Assembly: GCA_002372855.1 (NCBI GenBank)
Contig: DFIZ01000028.1
Coordinates: 1 to 27,912 of the forward strand
Direction: 5' to 3'
DNA from: Bacteroidales bacterium UBA3684
Lineage (GTDB): Bacteria > Bacteroidota > Bacteroidia > Bacteroidales > P3
Length of the DNA stretch: 27,912 bases
Each line of letters starts with the position of its first letter. Positions within the stretch are counted from its first letter, which is position 1. A program made the translations under genes and the position numbers. Positions 7,430 to 16,640 of this stretch are shown piece by piece. Below the pieces are notes generated by a model. That model did not search any database, was not told where the DNA came from, and worked only from the letters and a program-made list of their open reading frames with translations.

Positions 7430-8464
7430 ATGTTGATAGGAGAAACGATAGCATTGTTCGTTGCCGTGTCGTGGACGGCGACGGCGCTCTTTGCCGAGGT
7501 GGCATCGAAGCGCATGGGCTCCCTGCCGCTGAACACCATCCGCATGACCATGTCGCTCTTGCTGCTGGCGGCGACGCTGTGGCTCACCATGGGCGTCCCC
7601 TGGCCACGCTATGCCGACGGCGGCACCTGGGGCTGGCTGGCCCTGAGCGGCGTGGTGGGCTACGTCATCGGCGACTACTGCCTCATGCAGGGCTACATCC
7701 TCATCGGCTCGCGCATTGGCCAACTCTTCATGACCCTCTCCGCCCCCACGGCGGCCATCACGGGCTACCTGCTCCTCGGCGAGCAGATGCACTGGCTTGC
7801 CATTCTCGGCATGGTGGTGACGCTGAGCGGTATAGCGATGTCCATACTGAGTGGAGAACGGAGAGTGGAGAACGGAGAACAAGCTAACGCAGCAACAACT
7901 TCTCCACTCTCCGCTCTCCGTTCTCCACTCTCCGCTCACCTTTCCCTCCCCCCTCGCGGCATCTTCTTCGCCTCGATGGCGGGTATCTGCCAGGGCTTCG
8001 GGCTGGTGCTGAGCAAGATAGGACTGGAGCGCTACGACGCCGCCATTGCCGCCGCAGGGCTGAGCGGCGACGCTGTGGCCGAGGGTGCCGCGGTGTCCCT
8101 GCCGCTCTTCCTCTCCGTGCCCTTTGCCGCCACCATGATCCGCGCCTCCATCGGCCTCGTCGGGTTCTTCGTCCTGCTGGCCGTCTTCAACCGCGACTGG
8201 AAAGAGCGTCTCTCCCATGCCGTGCACGACCGCAAGGCCATGTGGTGCCTGCTGGGCGCCACGGTCTTCGGCCCCTTCATCGGCGTCAGTGCCTCGCTGC
8301 TGGCCACGCAGTACACCTCCACCGGCATCGCCCAGACCCTCTTCGCCCTCACCCCCGTGCTCATCATCGCCCCTGCGGCGCTGCTCTTCCACCAGAGGGT
8401 GACCCTGCGCGAGGTCGTCGGCGCCGTCGTCTCGGTGGTCGGCGTATGCCTCTTCTTCATCTGA
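7430..8464 (+). CDS. EamA/DMT-family transporter
   Basis: A 344-aa inner-membrane protein with ten predicted TM segments in two EamA repeats. The first repeat ends near residue 140 (ILGMVVTLSGIAMSIL) and the second near the C-terminus (REVVGAVVSVVGVCLFFI); these are the paired last helices typical of drug/metabolite transporters. The substrate is unknown. The protein is about 35 residues longer than usual because residues 141-170 are encoded by an inverted heptamer repeat placed exactly in the linker between the two EamA halves, where an insertion is least harmful. It is divergent from the lipoprotein gene and separated by 261 bp from the glucan synthase-like gene, which has its own promoter. 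Confidence 0.92.
   Translation: MLIGETIALFVAVSWTATALFAEVASKRMGSLPLNTIRMTMSLLLLAATLWLTMGVPWPRYADGGTWGWLALSGVVGYVIGDYCLMQGYILIGSRIGQLFMTLSAPTAAITGYLLLGEQMHWLAILGMVVTLSGIAMSILSGERRVENGEQANAATTSPLSALRSPLSAHLSLPPRGIFFASMAGICQGFGLVLSKIGLERYDAAIAAAGLSGDAVAEGAAVSLPLFLSVPFAATMIRASIGLVGFFVLLAVFNRDWKERLSHAVHDRKAMWCLLGATVFGPFIGVSASLLATQYTSTGIAQTLFALTPVLIIAPAALLFHQRVTLREVVGAVVSVVGVCLFFI
7851..7938. repeat. Heptamer inverted-arm repeat inside the DMT transporter
   Basis: Left arm 7851-7880 (GTGGAGA/ACGGAGA units), centre with GCTAACGCAG, right arm about 7900-7938 (CTCTCCG/TTCTCCA units). The arms can pair over more than 15 bp. Encodes the linker between the EamA halves. Confidence 0.93.
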
Positions 8465-8525
8465 TTTCCGCCCCGCAAAACGGCCTGTTTTTTGACACTT
8501 TTTCCCTATTTTCCAACCTACTGGT

Positions 8526-8590
8526 AATCAGTACCGGTAACCTATCATCTTCTTCCCATCTTCTTACCACGTTCATACCCTCTTTTAACG
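8526..8590. repeat. Pyrimidine-rich 11-mer repeat upstream of ndvB
   Basis: Units ATCTTCTTCCC (8547-8557), ATCTTCTTACC (8558-8568) and two diverged 11-mers, preceded by a small GGTA-N5-TACC dyad. 28 bp (8541-8568) are identical to 22571-22598 before the GH78 pair. Confidence 0.88.
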
Positions 8591-8663
8591 AAAATGCACC
8601 AGGGAAAAACATGGAGGGAAGAGCGGGGGAAAATGGACTGTCGGCGAGAGGTTGAAAAATAGT

Positions 8664-8695
8664 TTTGGCCATGTGAAGAAAATTTTGTAATTTTG
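8664..8695 (+). promoter_or_regulatory. Bacteroidetes-type promoter for the glucan synthase-like gene
   Basis: TTTG at 8664-8667 (-33 box), 20 nt spacing, then TAATTTTG at 8688-8695 (-7 box, consensus TAnnTTTG). Transcription would start near 8702, giving a leader of about 24 nt before the ATG at 8726. Both boxes and the spacing match the known Bacteroides primary sigma-factor consensus. Confidence 0.75.
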
Positions 8696-8725
8696 CAGCC
8701 ACTATTTACAAAATAAGAATACCTT

Positions 8726-11700
8726 ATGAAGAAATTGTACAAAGTGTTCCGTACCGACGTAAAGGACATTACACGATACTACATGATACTGGTCAACGAG
8801 ACCCGCAGCCAGCGCCTGGTGGGCAGCACCAACGAGTGGGTGCTGGACAACTACTACATGGTCAGCGAGCAGGAGAAACTCATGGTGGGCGAACTGAAGG
8901 GCGTGGAGAGCGGAGAGTGGAAAGTGGAGAGCGGCGGGCGCGTGGAGGTGCTGTGGAAGCTGCTGGACGGATTTGTCGAGCGCAGCCACTGCGAGGTGGA
9001 CAAAGCCCTGCTCTTCCGCTACCTGCGCCAGGTGCAGCAGCGCGAGAAGGACTACCTCTCCTACCCCGAAGTGACGGCCCTGCTGCCCTTGATGAAGGCA
9101 CTGCTCATCAACAAACTGGCAATCCTCTGCCGCGAGCTGGAGGGCGAAGGGGCTCAGCACTACCGCCCCACGGAGAAACCCTCGGCCGAAGGCCTCGAGC
9201 GTGCCGCCAGGCAGAACCTCCGCATGATGAACATCTTCAACTCGCTGAAGAAGATGACCAAACTGCCCATGGCCGAACTCATCGACGCCGTCTCCTTCTC
9301 CGAGCGCATGCTGAAAGACGAGAAAGCCGGCATGTACGACCAGATGCAGGACAAGACCAAGGAGGACTACCGCGCCCGGATTGTCCGCCTCTGCCGCAAG
9401 CGCAAGGTGAAGGAATACGACCTGGTGAAAAAGCTCGTCGAGAGCGACGAGCATGTGGGCTGGGCCCTCTTCCCGCCGAAGCGCTGGAAGGTCCGTGCAA
9501 GGCTCTACATCTGGATCATCGTCCTGGCCTCGTGGGCCGGGGCCGCAGCGGTGGCATGGGTGACGACGAACTGTGACCTGTGGATAAAGGCCTTGATGAC
9601 CGTGCTGCTGGCGGTGCCCGTCAGCCAGGTGGCCATAGACCTCTTCAACTGGCTCCTCGCCAAACTGCACAAACCGCAAGGCACCTTCAAGCTTAAATTC
9701 AAGGACGGCCTCATCCCCGACCAATATGCCACCATGGTCATCATGCCCACCATCCTCAAGAGCAAGGAGAAGGTCGAGGAACTGATGGGGGTGCTGGAGA
9801 TGTACTACCTGTCGAACATCAACCGCGGCGAAGGGAAGATAGAAAACGGCTGCGCCCGGTTCAACAACATCTATTACACGCTGGTCGGCGACGCCGCCTC
9901 ATACAAGGAGGCCGACGCCCCGTGGGACGAGGAGGTCTCCGAAGCCGGCCTGCGGATGGTGCGCGAACTGAACGAGAAATACGGTGCCCCGATATTCAAC
10001 TTCGTCTACCGCCGCCGCGCCTGGAGCGAGGGCGAGCAGACCTGGCTGGGCCACGAGCGCAAGCGCGGCGCCATCCTCCACTTCAACGACCTGCTCCTCG
10101 GCCAGACCACCGAGGAGGAGAAGCAGAAGCGCTTCCGCACGGAGACCGTCAGCCAGTGGAGAACGGAGAACGGAGAGTGGAGAACGGAGAACGGAGAACA
10201 ACACGATGCGGAAACCCGCTCTCCGCTCTCCACTCTCCACTCTCCACTCTCCACTCCCATCCGCTTCGTCATTACCCTCGACACCGATACGGAGCTGGTG
10301 CTCTACTCGGCGCAGAAGCTCATCGGGGCGATGGCGCACCCGCTCAATGTGGCACAGCTGTCGAAGGACGGCAAGCGCGTGGACCGCGGCTACGGCATCA
10401 TGCAGCCCCGCGTCAACGTCGACGTCGAGGTCACCAACAAGAGCCGCTACGCGCAGCTGATGGCTGGACTCGGCGGACTGGACGTCTACACCACCGCCAG
10501 CTTCGAGCTCTATCAGGACATCTTCAACGAGGGCACCTTCTGCGGCAAGGGCATCTACGACCTGCGCGTGTTCCAGCAGGTGCTGAAGGGGACCTTCCCC
10601 GAGAACCTCATCCTCAGTCACGACCTGCTGGAGGGCTGCCACATACGCTGCGGCCTCATCAACGACGTGGAGGTCTTCGACGACAACCCGTCGAACTACA
10701 TCGACGACGCCAAGCGGCACCACCGGTGGACGCGCGGCGACTGGCAGATCATCGCCTGGCTCACGCCGCATGTGCGCAACGAGCGGGGGGAGCGCGTGAA
10801 GAACCAGGTGAACACCATCGGTCGATGGAAAATATTCGACAACCTGCGCCGGTCGATGCTCAGCCTGAGCGTGATGCTCATGGTCTTTGCGGGCTACGCC
10901 CTCGCCATCGCGCACGGCACGCGCCCCAGCCCGGCGTGGTTCCTGCTCGTGGCAGCCATCGTGGTGGCCAGTCCCATCGTCTTCTTCATCGTGGGACAGG
11001 TGACGCGGCTGCCGCGCTTCGGGCGACGCTACAAATACTACATGACCCTCATGCGAGGCTTCCGCGTCATCGTCTACCGCTCGGCGGTGCAGTTCGCACT
11101 GCTGCCCAAGGAGGCCTGGATGTACACCGACGCCGCCGTGCGTGCCTGCTGGCGCATGTGGGTCAGCAAGCACGACCTGCTGGCCTGGATTACCAGCGAC
11201 GAGGCCGCCAAAAGCACCAAAGGCACCCTGAGCGACTACGTGAAGAAATTCTGGTTCAACTACGTCGCCGCCGTCGTCCTTATCCTTATCACCTGCCAAA
11301 TGCTTGATAACACCTCCGACCACATCACCACGGGCGACATCGTTGCCGCCGTCTTCGCCGCCATCGCCTGTGCCGTGTGGGTAGCTGCGCCCTTCGTCAT
11401 GTACCGCCTCGGGAAGAAATTCCCCCAGGAACGCAAGACCCTCTCCGAACAGGAAACCTCGGAGGTCCGCCAGCTGGCCAAGGACACCTGGCACTTCTTC
11501 GACACCCTCCTCACCGAGGAGTCCCACTGGCTGATCCCCGACAACTACCAGGTGGGGCGCGAGCCGCTGACCGACTACAAGACCTCGCCCACCAATATCG
11601 GATTCTCCCTCACGGCCGTCGTCAGTGCCGACACACTGGGGTTCATCAGCCACGAAGACGCGGTGAATCGTATCGGCTACATCATGGATACCGTCGAAAC

Positions 11701-14700
11701 CCTCGAAAAATGGAACGGCCACCTCTACAACTGGTACGACATCCACTCCCTGCGCAAGCTCCCCAACTTCTTCGTCAGCACCGCCGACAGCGGCAACTTC
11801 GTCGCCTGCCTCTATGTGGTCAAAGGCTGGCTGGAGACCCTCGACGGGGCAGCACGCGGCGAGGACACCGACGCCCTGCTGTCCAAGGTGCAACGCCTTA
11901 TCTCCCAGACCGACTTCTCCAAGCTCTACAATCCCGAACTCGACGTCTTCAGCATCGGCTACGACGACACCTCGCACACCCTCCTCCCCTACCACTACAA
12001 CAACTTCGCCTCCGAAGCACGCCTCACCTCCTTCCTCACCATCGCCCAGGGCGACGCCCCCTACAAACACTGGTTCTGCCTCGACAAGACCCTCGTGCAA
12101 TACAAAGGCTACAAGGGCGTGGCATCGTGGTACGGCACCATGTTCGAATACTTCATGCCACTCATCTTCCTCCCCACCTATCGCCACACCCTCATGGACG
12201 AAACCTACAGCTTCGCCATCCGCGCCCAGCGCGCCTTCAACAACCCCTGGGGCATCAGCGAAACCGCCTACAACGAACTGGACGACGCCCGCAACTACAA
12301 GTACCACGCCTTCGGCGTCCCCTACCTCAAGTACCAGAACACCACGCCCGACCGTATCGTCATCTCCCCCTACTCCTCGCTGCTCGCCATCTCCGCCGAC
12401 GACCGCGCCGTCTACACCAATATGCAGGCACTGAAACAGCTGGACATGACCGACGAATACGGCTTCTTCGAGAGCTACGACGACGAAGACCACGTAGCCG
12501 TCAAAGCCCACTACGCCCACCACCAGGGCATGATACTGGCCTCCCTGACCAACTACCTGCAGCACAACCGCCTGCAGCACCTCTTCATGCAATCCCCCGT
12601 CATGCAAAGCATGGAGACCCTGCTGAAAGAGAAAGCCCAGGTCAAACCCTACATAGACCTGAAAGTGACTCAATACAAGCGCTACCAATACAGCAAGGTG
12701 CAAACCGAAAGCGACGCGCGCGACTTCGACGGCATCGCCAACGTGCCCGAAATCGGTGTCGTCAGCAACGGCGAATACACCGTCATGGTCAACGACCGCG
12801 GCTCCGGATTCTCGCGCTACAAGAACATCATGCTCAACCGCTACCGCAAAATTTCCGCCGACCACTACGGCACCTTCCTCTTCGTCCGCAACCTCGCCAC
12901 CGACGCACTTTGGAGCGCCACCTACGCCCCCTTGGATGTTATGCCATCCGGCTACCACGTATCCTTCGCCAGCGACAAAATCAAATTCTCCCGCGAGGAC
13001 GACGGCATCGTCACCCAAACCGAAATCACCGTCCTCAAAGACCGCTCCGCCGAACTGCGCCGCTTCACCTTCACCAACCACACCCCTGCCCCCGTCGACC
13101 TCGAACTGACCTCCTACGGCGAGGTCGTCCTCGCCCCTGCCGCCGAAGACGAGAGCCACCGCGTCTTCGCCGCCATGAAGGTGCTCTCCGAATACGACCC
13201 CACCCACCAGGCACTCCTCTTCAACCGTCCTGGAGCCCACAACTCCCGCAACTTCCTCCTGCACCGCCTGTGGGTGGATAGTGACGCAGCAAGTGACAAA
13301 GTAACTGAGTCGCTGAGTAACAAAGTGGCTACGCAGTCCGAAAACCCAGCCGCTCAGTCACTCAGCCACTCAGCCACTCTCGTCGAGTACGAAACATCGC
13401 GCATGAACTTCCTCGGACGTGGCGGCAGCCTGCGCCACGCCGATATCATCGAGAGCCGCCGCACCCTCACCGGCACCGTCGGCACCACCCTCGACCCCGT
13501 TTTCTCCATGCGTCGCCGACTCCATATCGAGCCCGGCATGAAAGCCGAAGCCTTCCTCCTGACCGCCTTCGGCAAAGCCCGTGAACAGCTGCTCCAGCTC
13601 TCCGGGCAGTACCAATCGGCCCTCGACGTCGAGCATGCCTTCAAGACCGCTTCCGTTTTCAACAACATGCGGACCTCCCTCTCCCTCCTCAAGGGAAGCC
13701 AGATGCAGCTCTACGCCTCCCTGGCCAAATACATGGCGCAGACCGCCACCCTCGGCAACGAACGCAACGACCTCCTCGCCCGGAACACCCTCTCGCAAAG
13801 CGGTCTCTGGCGCTTCGGCATCAGTGGCGACCTGGCCATCATCCTCCTCGAGATAGACTCCATGGAGCGCTCAGGATTCGCCAAGGAACTCCTCCGCGCC
13901 TTCGAGTACTACAAGGTCCACGGACTCATCCTCGACCTCGTCTTCATCAACGATGCCCCGGAGGGAGAGCGCGACGCCCTCACCCACTTCATCCTCGGCA
14001 TGGCCAACACCGAACACCTCTGGGCCACCCACAGCGACGCCGGCAAGGTCTATGTCCTCAACGGCAACGACATCAGCGATGCCGAGCGCACGCTGCTCCG
14101 TGTCGTCGCACGCCTCTCCTTCTCCACCGCCGAGGGCATCACCATCGCCCAGCAGCTGCGCCGCCTCGAGGTCGCCAACCAGCACTACCAGGACAAGGTG
14201 GAATACCCCGTGCTGCGTCCCAAGCGCGACTTCCGCGTATGGAGCGACCTGGAGTTCTACAACCAGTACGGCGGCTTCGACAACGACGGCCGCGACTACG
14301 TGGTTACCAACACCAACACCCCCATGCCGTGGATCAACGTCATCGCCAACGAGCACCACTTCGGCTGCATCGTCTCCTCGACCATGGCGGGATTCACCTT
14401 CGCCCACAACGCGCAGCAGTTCAAACTCACCGGCTGGAGCAACGACATCGTCCGCGACAATGCCTCCGAGATGCTGCTGATCAACCGCCGCCAGTTCCTC
14501 CCCGCCACCGCGCGCCATTCCCAGGGCTGGTCGGCCTTCGACGCCGAATACGACGACGGCCTCGCCGTCAAGGTGCGCACCTTCGTTTCCGTCGACAAAC
14601 CGGAGAAGTACTACCAAATCAAGGTGCACAACTCCTCCCCCGAGAGCCGCCAGGTGCATCTGGACATGGTCTACAAGCTTGTCCTCGGCATGTGCGAGGA

Positions 14701-16600
14701 GGAAACAGCCCGATACCTGCATTCCGAATGGGACGAGCAGGCCAACAGTCTCCTCGTGCGCAACGTCTACCACCCCATCTACCACGACCACACCCTGCGC
14801 CTATCCTGCACGGAGAAGCTCACCGACATCTCCATGCACTATCCCAACCGCAAACGGCTGGGACTCGTTCTGTCCCTCGCCGCCGGCGAAGAGAAGGAAC
14901 TGGCATTCATCATTGCGAGTTACAAAGTAACTGAGTCGCAGAGTGACAGAGTGGAGAACGGAGAGTGGAGAACGGAGAACAACGCTGCCGCACAGCCACT
15001 CATCACTCATCACTCATCACTCATCACTCCCCACCCAGCCACCCTGGACACGATCTATGCCGAGTTCGACCGCGTGGTGGCCTACTGGGACGAGAAACTC
15101 AGCCACATCCAGGTCGAGACGCCCGACCGCGCCCTCAACCACATGCTGAACCGCTGGTACCTCTACCAGGTCTACGCCTCGCGCCTCTACGCCCGCGCGG
15201 GCTTCTACCAGGTCGGCGGCGCCACCGGCTTCCGCGACCAGCTGCAGGACGTGATGTCGCTGCTCTACAGCGACCCGGAGTATGCCCGTCGCCAGATTCT
15301 CGACCACGCCGCACACCAGTTCCCCGAAGGCGACGTCCTCCACTGGTGGCACGAAAGCCTGCATCTCGGCGCTCGCACCACCTTCAGCGACGACTACCTC
15401 TGGCTCCTCTTCGTCACCCACCAGTACGTCCGCGTCACGGGCGACCACACGATCCTCTCCGAGCCCGTACCCTTCTGCCACGCCGAGCCCCTCGCCCCGG
15501 GCGAAGCCGAACGCGGCATGAACTACACGGTGGGGAATGAAACATCCACTCTCTACGACCACCTCCGCCGCGCCGTCGACCGATCCCTCTCACGCATCGG
15601 CCGCCACGGCCTGCCCCTGATGGGCTGCGGCGACTGGAACGACGGCATGTCCGCCGTAGGCGTCGGCGGCAAGGGCGAGAGCGTCTGGGTAGCCTTCTTC
15701 CTCTGCGACCTGCTGCCGAAGATGGAAGAACTGACGGTGATTGCCGGCAAGATGCCGGCGCTCCAAGCCGACCTCGCCTACTGCCAGCACCTCCACGACG
15801 CTCGCATCCGCCTCGTCGACGCCCTCCAGTCCAACACCTGGGACGGCAACTGGTTCCTCCGCGCCTTCTTCGACAACGGCGACCCCATGGGCTCGCGCAA
15901 CAACATCGAGTGCCAGATCGACCTCATCACCCAGGCCTGGTCCATCCTCACCGACGTCGCCACCCCCGAGCAGAAGCAGTCCGTCCTCCGCGAAACCGAC
16001 CGCCGACTCGTCAACCGCGAACACGAAATCATCCAGCTCCTCACCCCCGCCTTCAAGGACTCCAACCCCTCGCCGGGCTACATCATGGACTACCCCGTCG
16101 GCCTCCGCGAAAACGGCGGCCAGTACACCCACGGCGCCATGTGGTACATCATGGCCAAACTCAAGGAAGGCCAACGCGACGAAGCCTACTACCTCTACTC
16201 CATCATCAACCCCGTGCACCGCACCCACTCCCTGGCCGACGTGCTGAAGTACAAGGTCGAACCCTACTGTATTGCCGCCGACATCTACTCCAACCCCCAG
16301 CACCCCGGCCGCGGCGGATGGACCTGGTACACCGGCTCCGCCTCCTGGGCCTACAAGACCGGCATCGAGAACATCCTCGGTCTCCACAAACAGGGCGACA
16401 CCATCGTCCTCGACCCCCGCGTCCCCACCGAGTGGCCCTCCTTCACCCTCCGCTACCGTTTCGGCCAGTCGATGTACATCATCCGCTACACAAGGCCAAA
16501 CACCACTCAGCCAATTAGCCACACTGACACACAGCCACTTAACCACTCCATCACGCTCGTCGACGACGGCAAAGAACATGAAATTGTAATCGGAAGATGA
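8726..16600 (+). CDS. ndvB: Cyclic beta-1,2-glucan synthase-like protein (GT84, GH189-like, GH94)
   Basis: A giant inner-membrane enzyme (2624 aa) with the NdvB/ChvB/Cgs layout, which makes beta-1,2-glucan from UDP-glucose, cyclises it and trims its length. Two TM helices at about 255-312 precede the GT84 region: DTDT at 519-522 (nucleotide-sugar and metal binding), HDLLEG, and the acceptor-site-type motif RHHRWTRGDWQ at 664-674. Further TM helices lie at about 710-756 and 842-893. A glycoamylase-like domain at about 915-1305 corresponds to the GH189 cyclisation domain. Next come GH94 beta-sandwich segments (about 1352-1410 and 1862-1922) and the (alpha/alpha)6 GH94 catalytic domain (about 2110-2580) with GCGDWNDGM at 2300-2308 containing the general-acid Asp. 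Rhizobial members are about 2800 aa. Six repeat insertions lie at domain edges and loops, one only about 9 residues before DTDT. No NdvA-type exporter is adjacent. Product cyclic versus linear is not provable here. Confidence 0.9.
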   Translation: MKKLYKVFRTDVKDITRYYMILVNETRSQRLVGSTNEWVLDNYYMVSEQEKLMVGELKGVESGEWKVESGGRVEVLWKLLDGFVERSHCEVDKALLFRYLRQVQQREKDYLSYPEVTALLPLMKALLINKLAILCRELEGEGAQHYRPTEKPSAEGLERAARQNLRMMNIFNSLKKMTKLPMAELIDAVSFSERMLKDEKAGMYDQMQDKTKEDYRARIVRLCRKRKVKEYDLVKKLVESDEHVGWALFPPKRWKVRARLYIWIIVLASWAGAAAVAWVTTNCDLWIKALMTVLLAVPVSQVAIDLFNWLLAKLHKPQGTFKLKFKDGLIPDQYATMVIMPTILKSKEKVEELMGVLEMYYLSNINRGEGKIENGCARFNNIYYTLVGDAASYKEADAPWDEEVSEAGLRMVRELNEKYGAPIFNFVYRRRAWSEGEQTWLGHERKRGAILHFNDLLLGQTTEEEKQKRFRTETVSQWRTENGEWRTENGEQHDAETRSPLSTLHSPLSTPIRFVITLDTDTELVLYSAQKLIGAMAHPLNVAQLSKDGKRVDRGYGIMQPRVNVDVEVTNKSRYAQLMAGLGGLDVYTTASFELYQDIFNEGTFCGKGIYDLRVFQQVLKGTFPENLILSHDLLEGCHIRCGLINDVEVFDDNPSNYIDDAKRHHRWTRGDWQIIAWLTPHVRNERGERVKNQVNTIGRWKIFDNLRRSMLSLSVMLMVFAGYALAIAHGTRPSPAWFLLVAAIVVASPIVFFIVGQVTRLPRFGRRYKYYMTLMRGFRVIVYRSAVQFALLPKEAWMYTDAAVRACWRMWVSKHDLLAWITSDEAAKSTKGTLSDYVKKFWFNYVAAVVLILITCQMLDNTSDHITTGDIVAAVFAAIACAVWVAAPFVMYRLGKKFPQERKTLSEQETSEVRQLAKDTWHFFDTLLTEESHWLIPDNYQVGREPLTDYKTSPTNIGFSLTAVVSADTLGFISHEDAVNRIGYIMDTVETLEKWNGHLYNWYDIHSLRKLPNFFVSTADSGNFVACLYVVKGWLETLDGAARGEDTDALLSKVQRLISQTDFSKLYNPELDVFSIGYDDTSHTLLPYHYNNFASEARLTSFLTIAQGDAPYKHWFCLDKTLVQYKGYKGVASWYGTMFEYFMPLIFLPTYRHTLMDETYSFAIRAQRAFNNPWGISETAYNELDDARNYKYHAFGVPYLKYQNTTPDRIVISPYSSLLAISADDRAVYTNMQALKQLDMTDEYGFFESYDDEDHVAVKAHYAHHQGMILASLTNYLQHNRLQHLFMQSPVMQSMETLLKEKAQVKPYIDLKVTQYKRYQYSKVQTESDARDFDGIANVPEIGVVSNGEYTVMVNDRGSGFSRYKNIMLNRYRKISADHYGTFLFVRNLATDALWSATYAPLDVMPSGYHVSFASDKIKFSREDDGIVTQTEITVLKDRSAELRRFTFTNHTPAPVDLELTSYGEVVLAPAAEDESHRVFAAMKVLSEYDPTHQALLFNRPGAHNSRNFLLHRLWVDSDAASDKVTESLSNKVATQSENPAAQSLSHSATLVEYETSRMNFLGRGGSLRHADIIESRRTLTGTVGTTLDPVFSMRRRLHIEPGMKAEAFLLTAFGKAREQLLQLSGQYQSALDVEHAFKTASVFNNMRTSLSLLKGSQMQLYASLAKYMAQTATLGNERNDLLARNTLSQSGLWRFGISGDLAIILLEIDSMERSGFAKELLRAFEYYKVHGLILDLVFINDAPEGERDALTHFILGMANTEHLWATHSDAGKVYVLNGNDISDAERTLLRVVARLSFSTAEGITIAQQLRRLEVANQHYQDKVEYPVLRPKRDFRVWSDLEFYNQYGGFDNDGRDYVVTNTNTPMPWINVIANEHHFGCIVSSTMAGFTFAHNAQQFKLTGWSNDIVRDNASEMLLINRRQFLPATARHSQGWSAFDAEYDDGLAVKVRTFVSVDKPEKYYQIKVHNSSPESRQVHLDMVYKLVLGMCEEETARYLHSEWDEQANSLLVRNVYHPIYHDHTLRLSCTEKLTDISMHYPNRKRLGLVLSLAAGEEKELAFIIASYKVTESQSDRVENGEWRTENNAAAQPLITHHSSLITPHPATLDTIYAEFDRVVAYWDEKLSHIQVETPDRALNHMLNRWYLYQVYASRLYARAGFYQVGGATGFRDQLQDVMSLLYSDPEYARRQILDHAAHQFPEGDVLHWWHESLHLGARTTFSDDYLWLLFVTHQYVRVTGDHTILSEPVPFCHAEPLAPGEAERGMNYTVGNETSTLYDHLRRAVDRSLSRIGRHGLPLMGCGDWNDGMSAVGVGGKGESVWVAFFLCDLLPKMEELTVIAGKMPALQADLAYCQHLHDARIRLVDALQSNTWDGNWFLRAFFDNGDPMGSRNNIECQIDLITQAWSILTDVATPEQKQSVLRETDRRLVNREHEIIQLLTPAFKDSNPSPGYIMDYPVGLRENGGQYTHGAMWYIMAKLKEGQRDEAYYLYSIINPVHRTHSLADVLKYKVEPYCIAADIYSNPQHPGRGGWTWYTGSASWAYKTGIENILGLHKQGDTIVLDPRVPTEWPSFTLRYRFGQSMYIIRYTRPNTTQPISHTDTQPLNHSITLVDDGKEHEIVIGR
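8903..8937. repeat. Single-arm heptamer repeat in ndvB N-terminus
   Basis: Five GTGGAGA/GCGGAGA/GTGGAAA units encoding VESGEWKVESGGR. No opposing arm is present. Confidence 0.88.
10156..10256. repeat. Heptamer inverted-arm repeat just before the ndvB DTDT motif
   Basis: Six GTGGAGA/ACGGAGA units (10156-10197), a short centre (ACGATGCGG) and a right arm of CTCTCCA/CTCTCCG units (10219-10256). Encodes about residues 477-510, nine residues before DTDT. Confidence 0.93.
13292..13380. repeat. Octamer inverted-arm repeat in ndvB
   Basis: Left units AGTGACAA, AGTAACTG, AGTCGCTG and so on (13292-13331), a centre overlapping AGTGGCTACGCAGTC (13324-13338), right units CTCAGCCA (13353-13380). The 15-bp centre is also in the radA insertion, in the same orientation relative to coding. 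Confidence 0.92.
14917..15030. repeat. Composite insertion of three repeat families in ndvB
   Basis: Octamers (14917-14950), then GTGGAGA/ACGGAGA heptamers (14951-14980), a centre GCTGCCGCACAG (14983-14994), then CATCACT heptamers (about 15001-15028). Encodes a low-complexity linker before the GH94 catalytic domain. Confidence 0.92.
15743..15764. repeat. GCCGGC palindromic element in ndvB
   Basis: GCCGGC, AAGAT, GCCGGC, GCTCC: same 22-bp element as 2808-2829 and (reversed) 25296-25317. Encodes AGKMPAL within the GH94 domain, shortly after GDWNDGM. Confidence 0.88.
16505..16552. repeat. Octamer repeat near the ndvB C-terminus
   Basis: Six diverged ACTCAGCC-type octamers, single arm, 48 bp or 16 codons, encoding TTQPISHTDTQPLNHS-type sequence. 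Confidence 0.85.
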
Positions 16601-16640
16601 TAGGTACAAGGAACGAATCAAAAAATTGAAAAACAGCAAT

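Noticed and set aside
8465..8500. Rho-independent terminator after the DMT gene
   Set aside because: There is a T-run, but the possible stem (CCG/CGG) is only 3 bp.
9899..13264. Long antisense open frame (1121 codons) opposite ndvB
   Set aside because: Its composition (Val/Gly/Glu/His-rich, no domain) is the mirror of a GC-rich gene with strong third-position bias. The sense strand has clear GT84/GH189/GH94 motifs. The same applies to long antisense frames at 17511-19190 and 19087-20835.
16593..16606. Additional copy of the TCTTCTTACC 11-mer family at the ndvB stop
   Set aside because: Only about 13 bp (GAAGATGATAGGT) match, one unit at most, so it is too short to call.
16626..16640. TTG start for the first GH97
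   Set aside because: Five extra residues before a complete signal peptide starting at ATG 16641 are unlikely.
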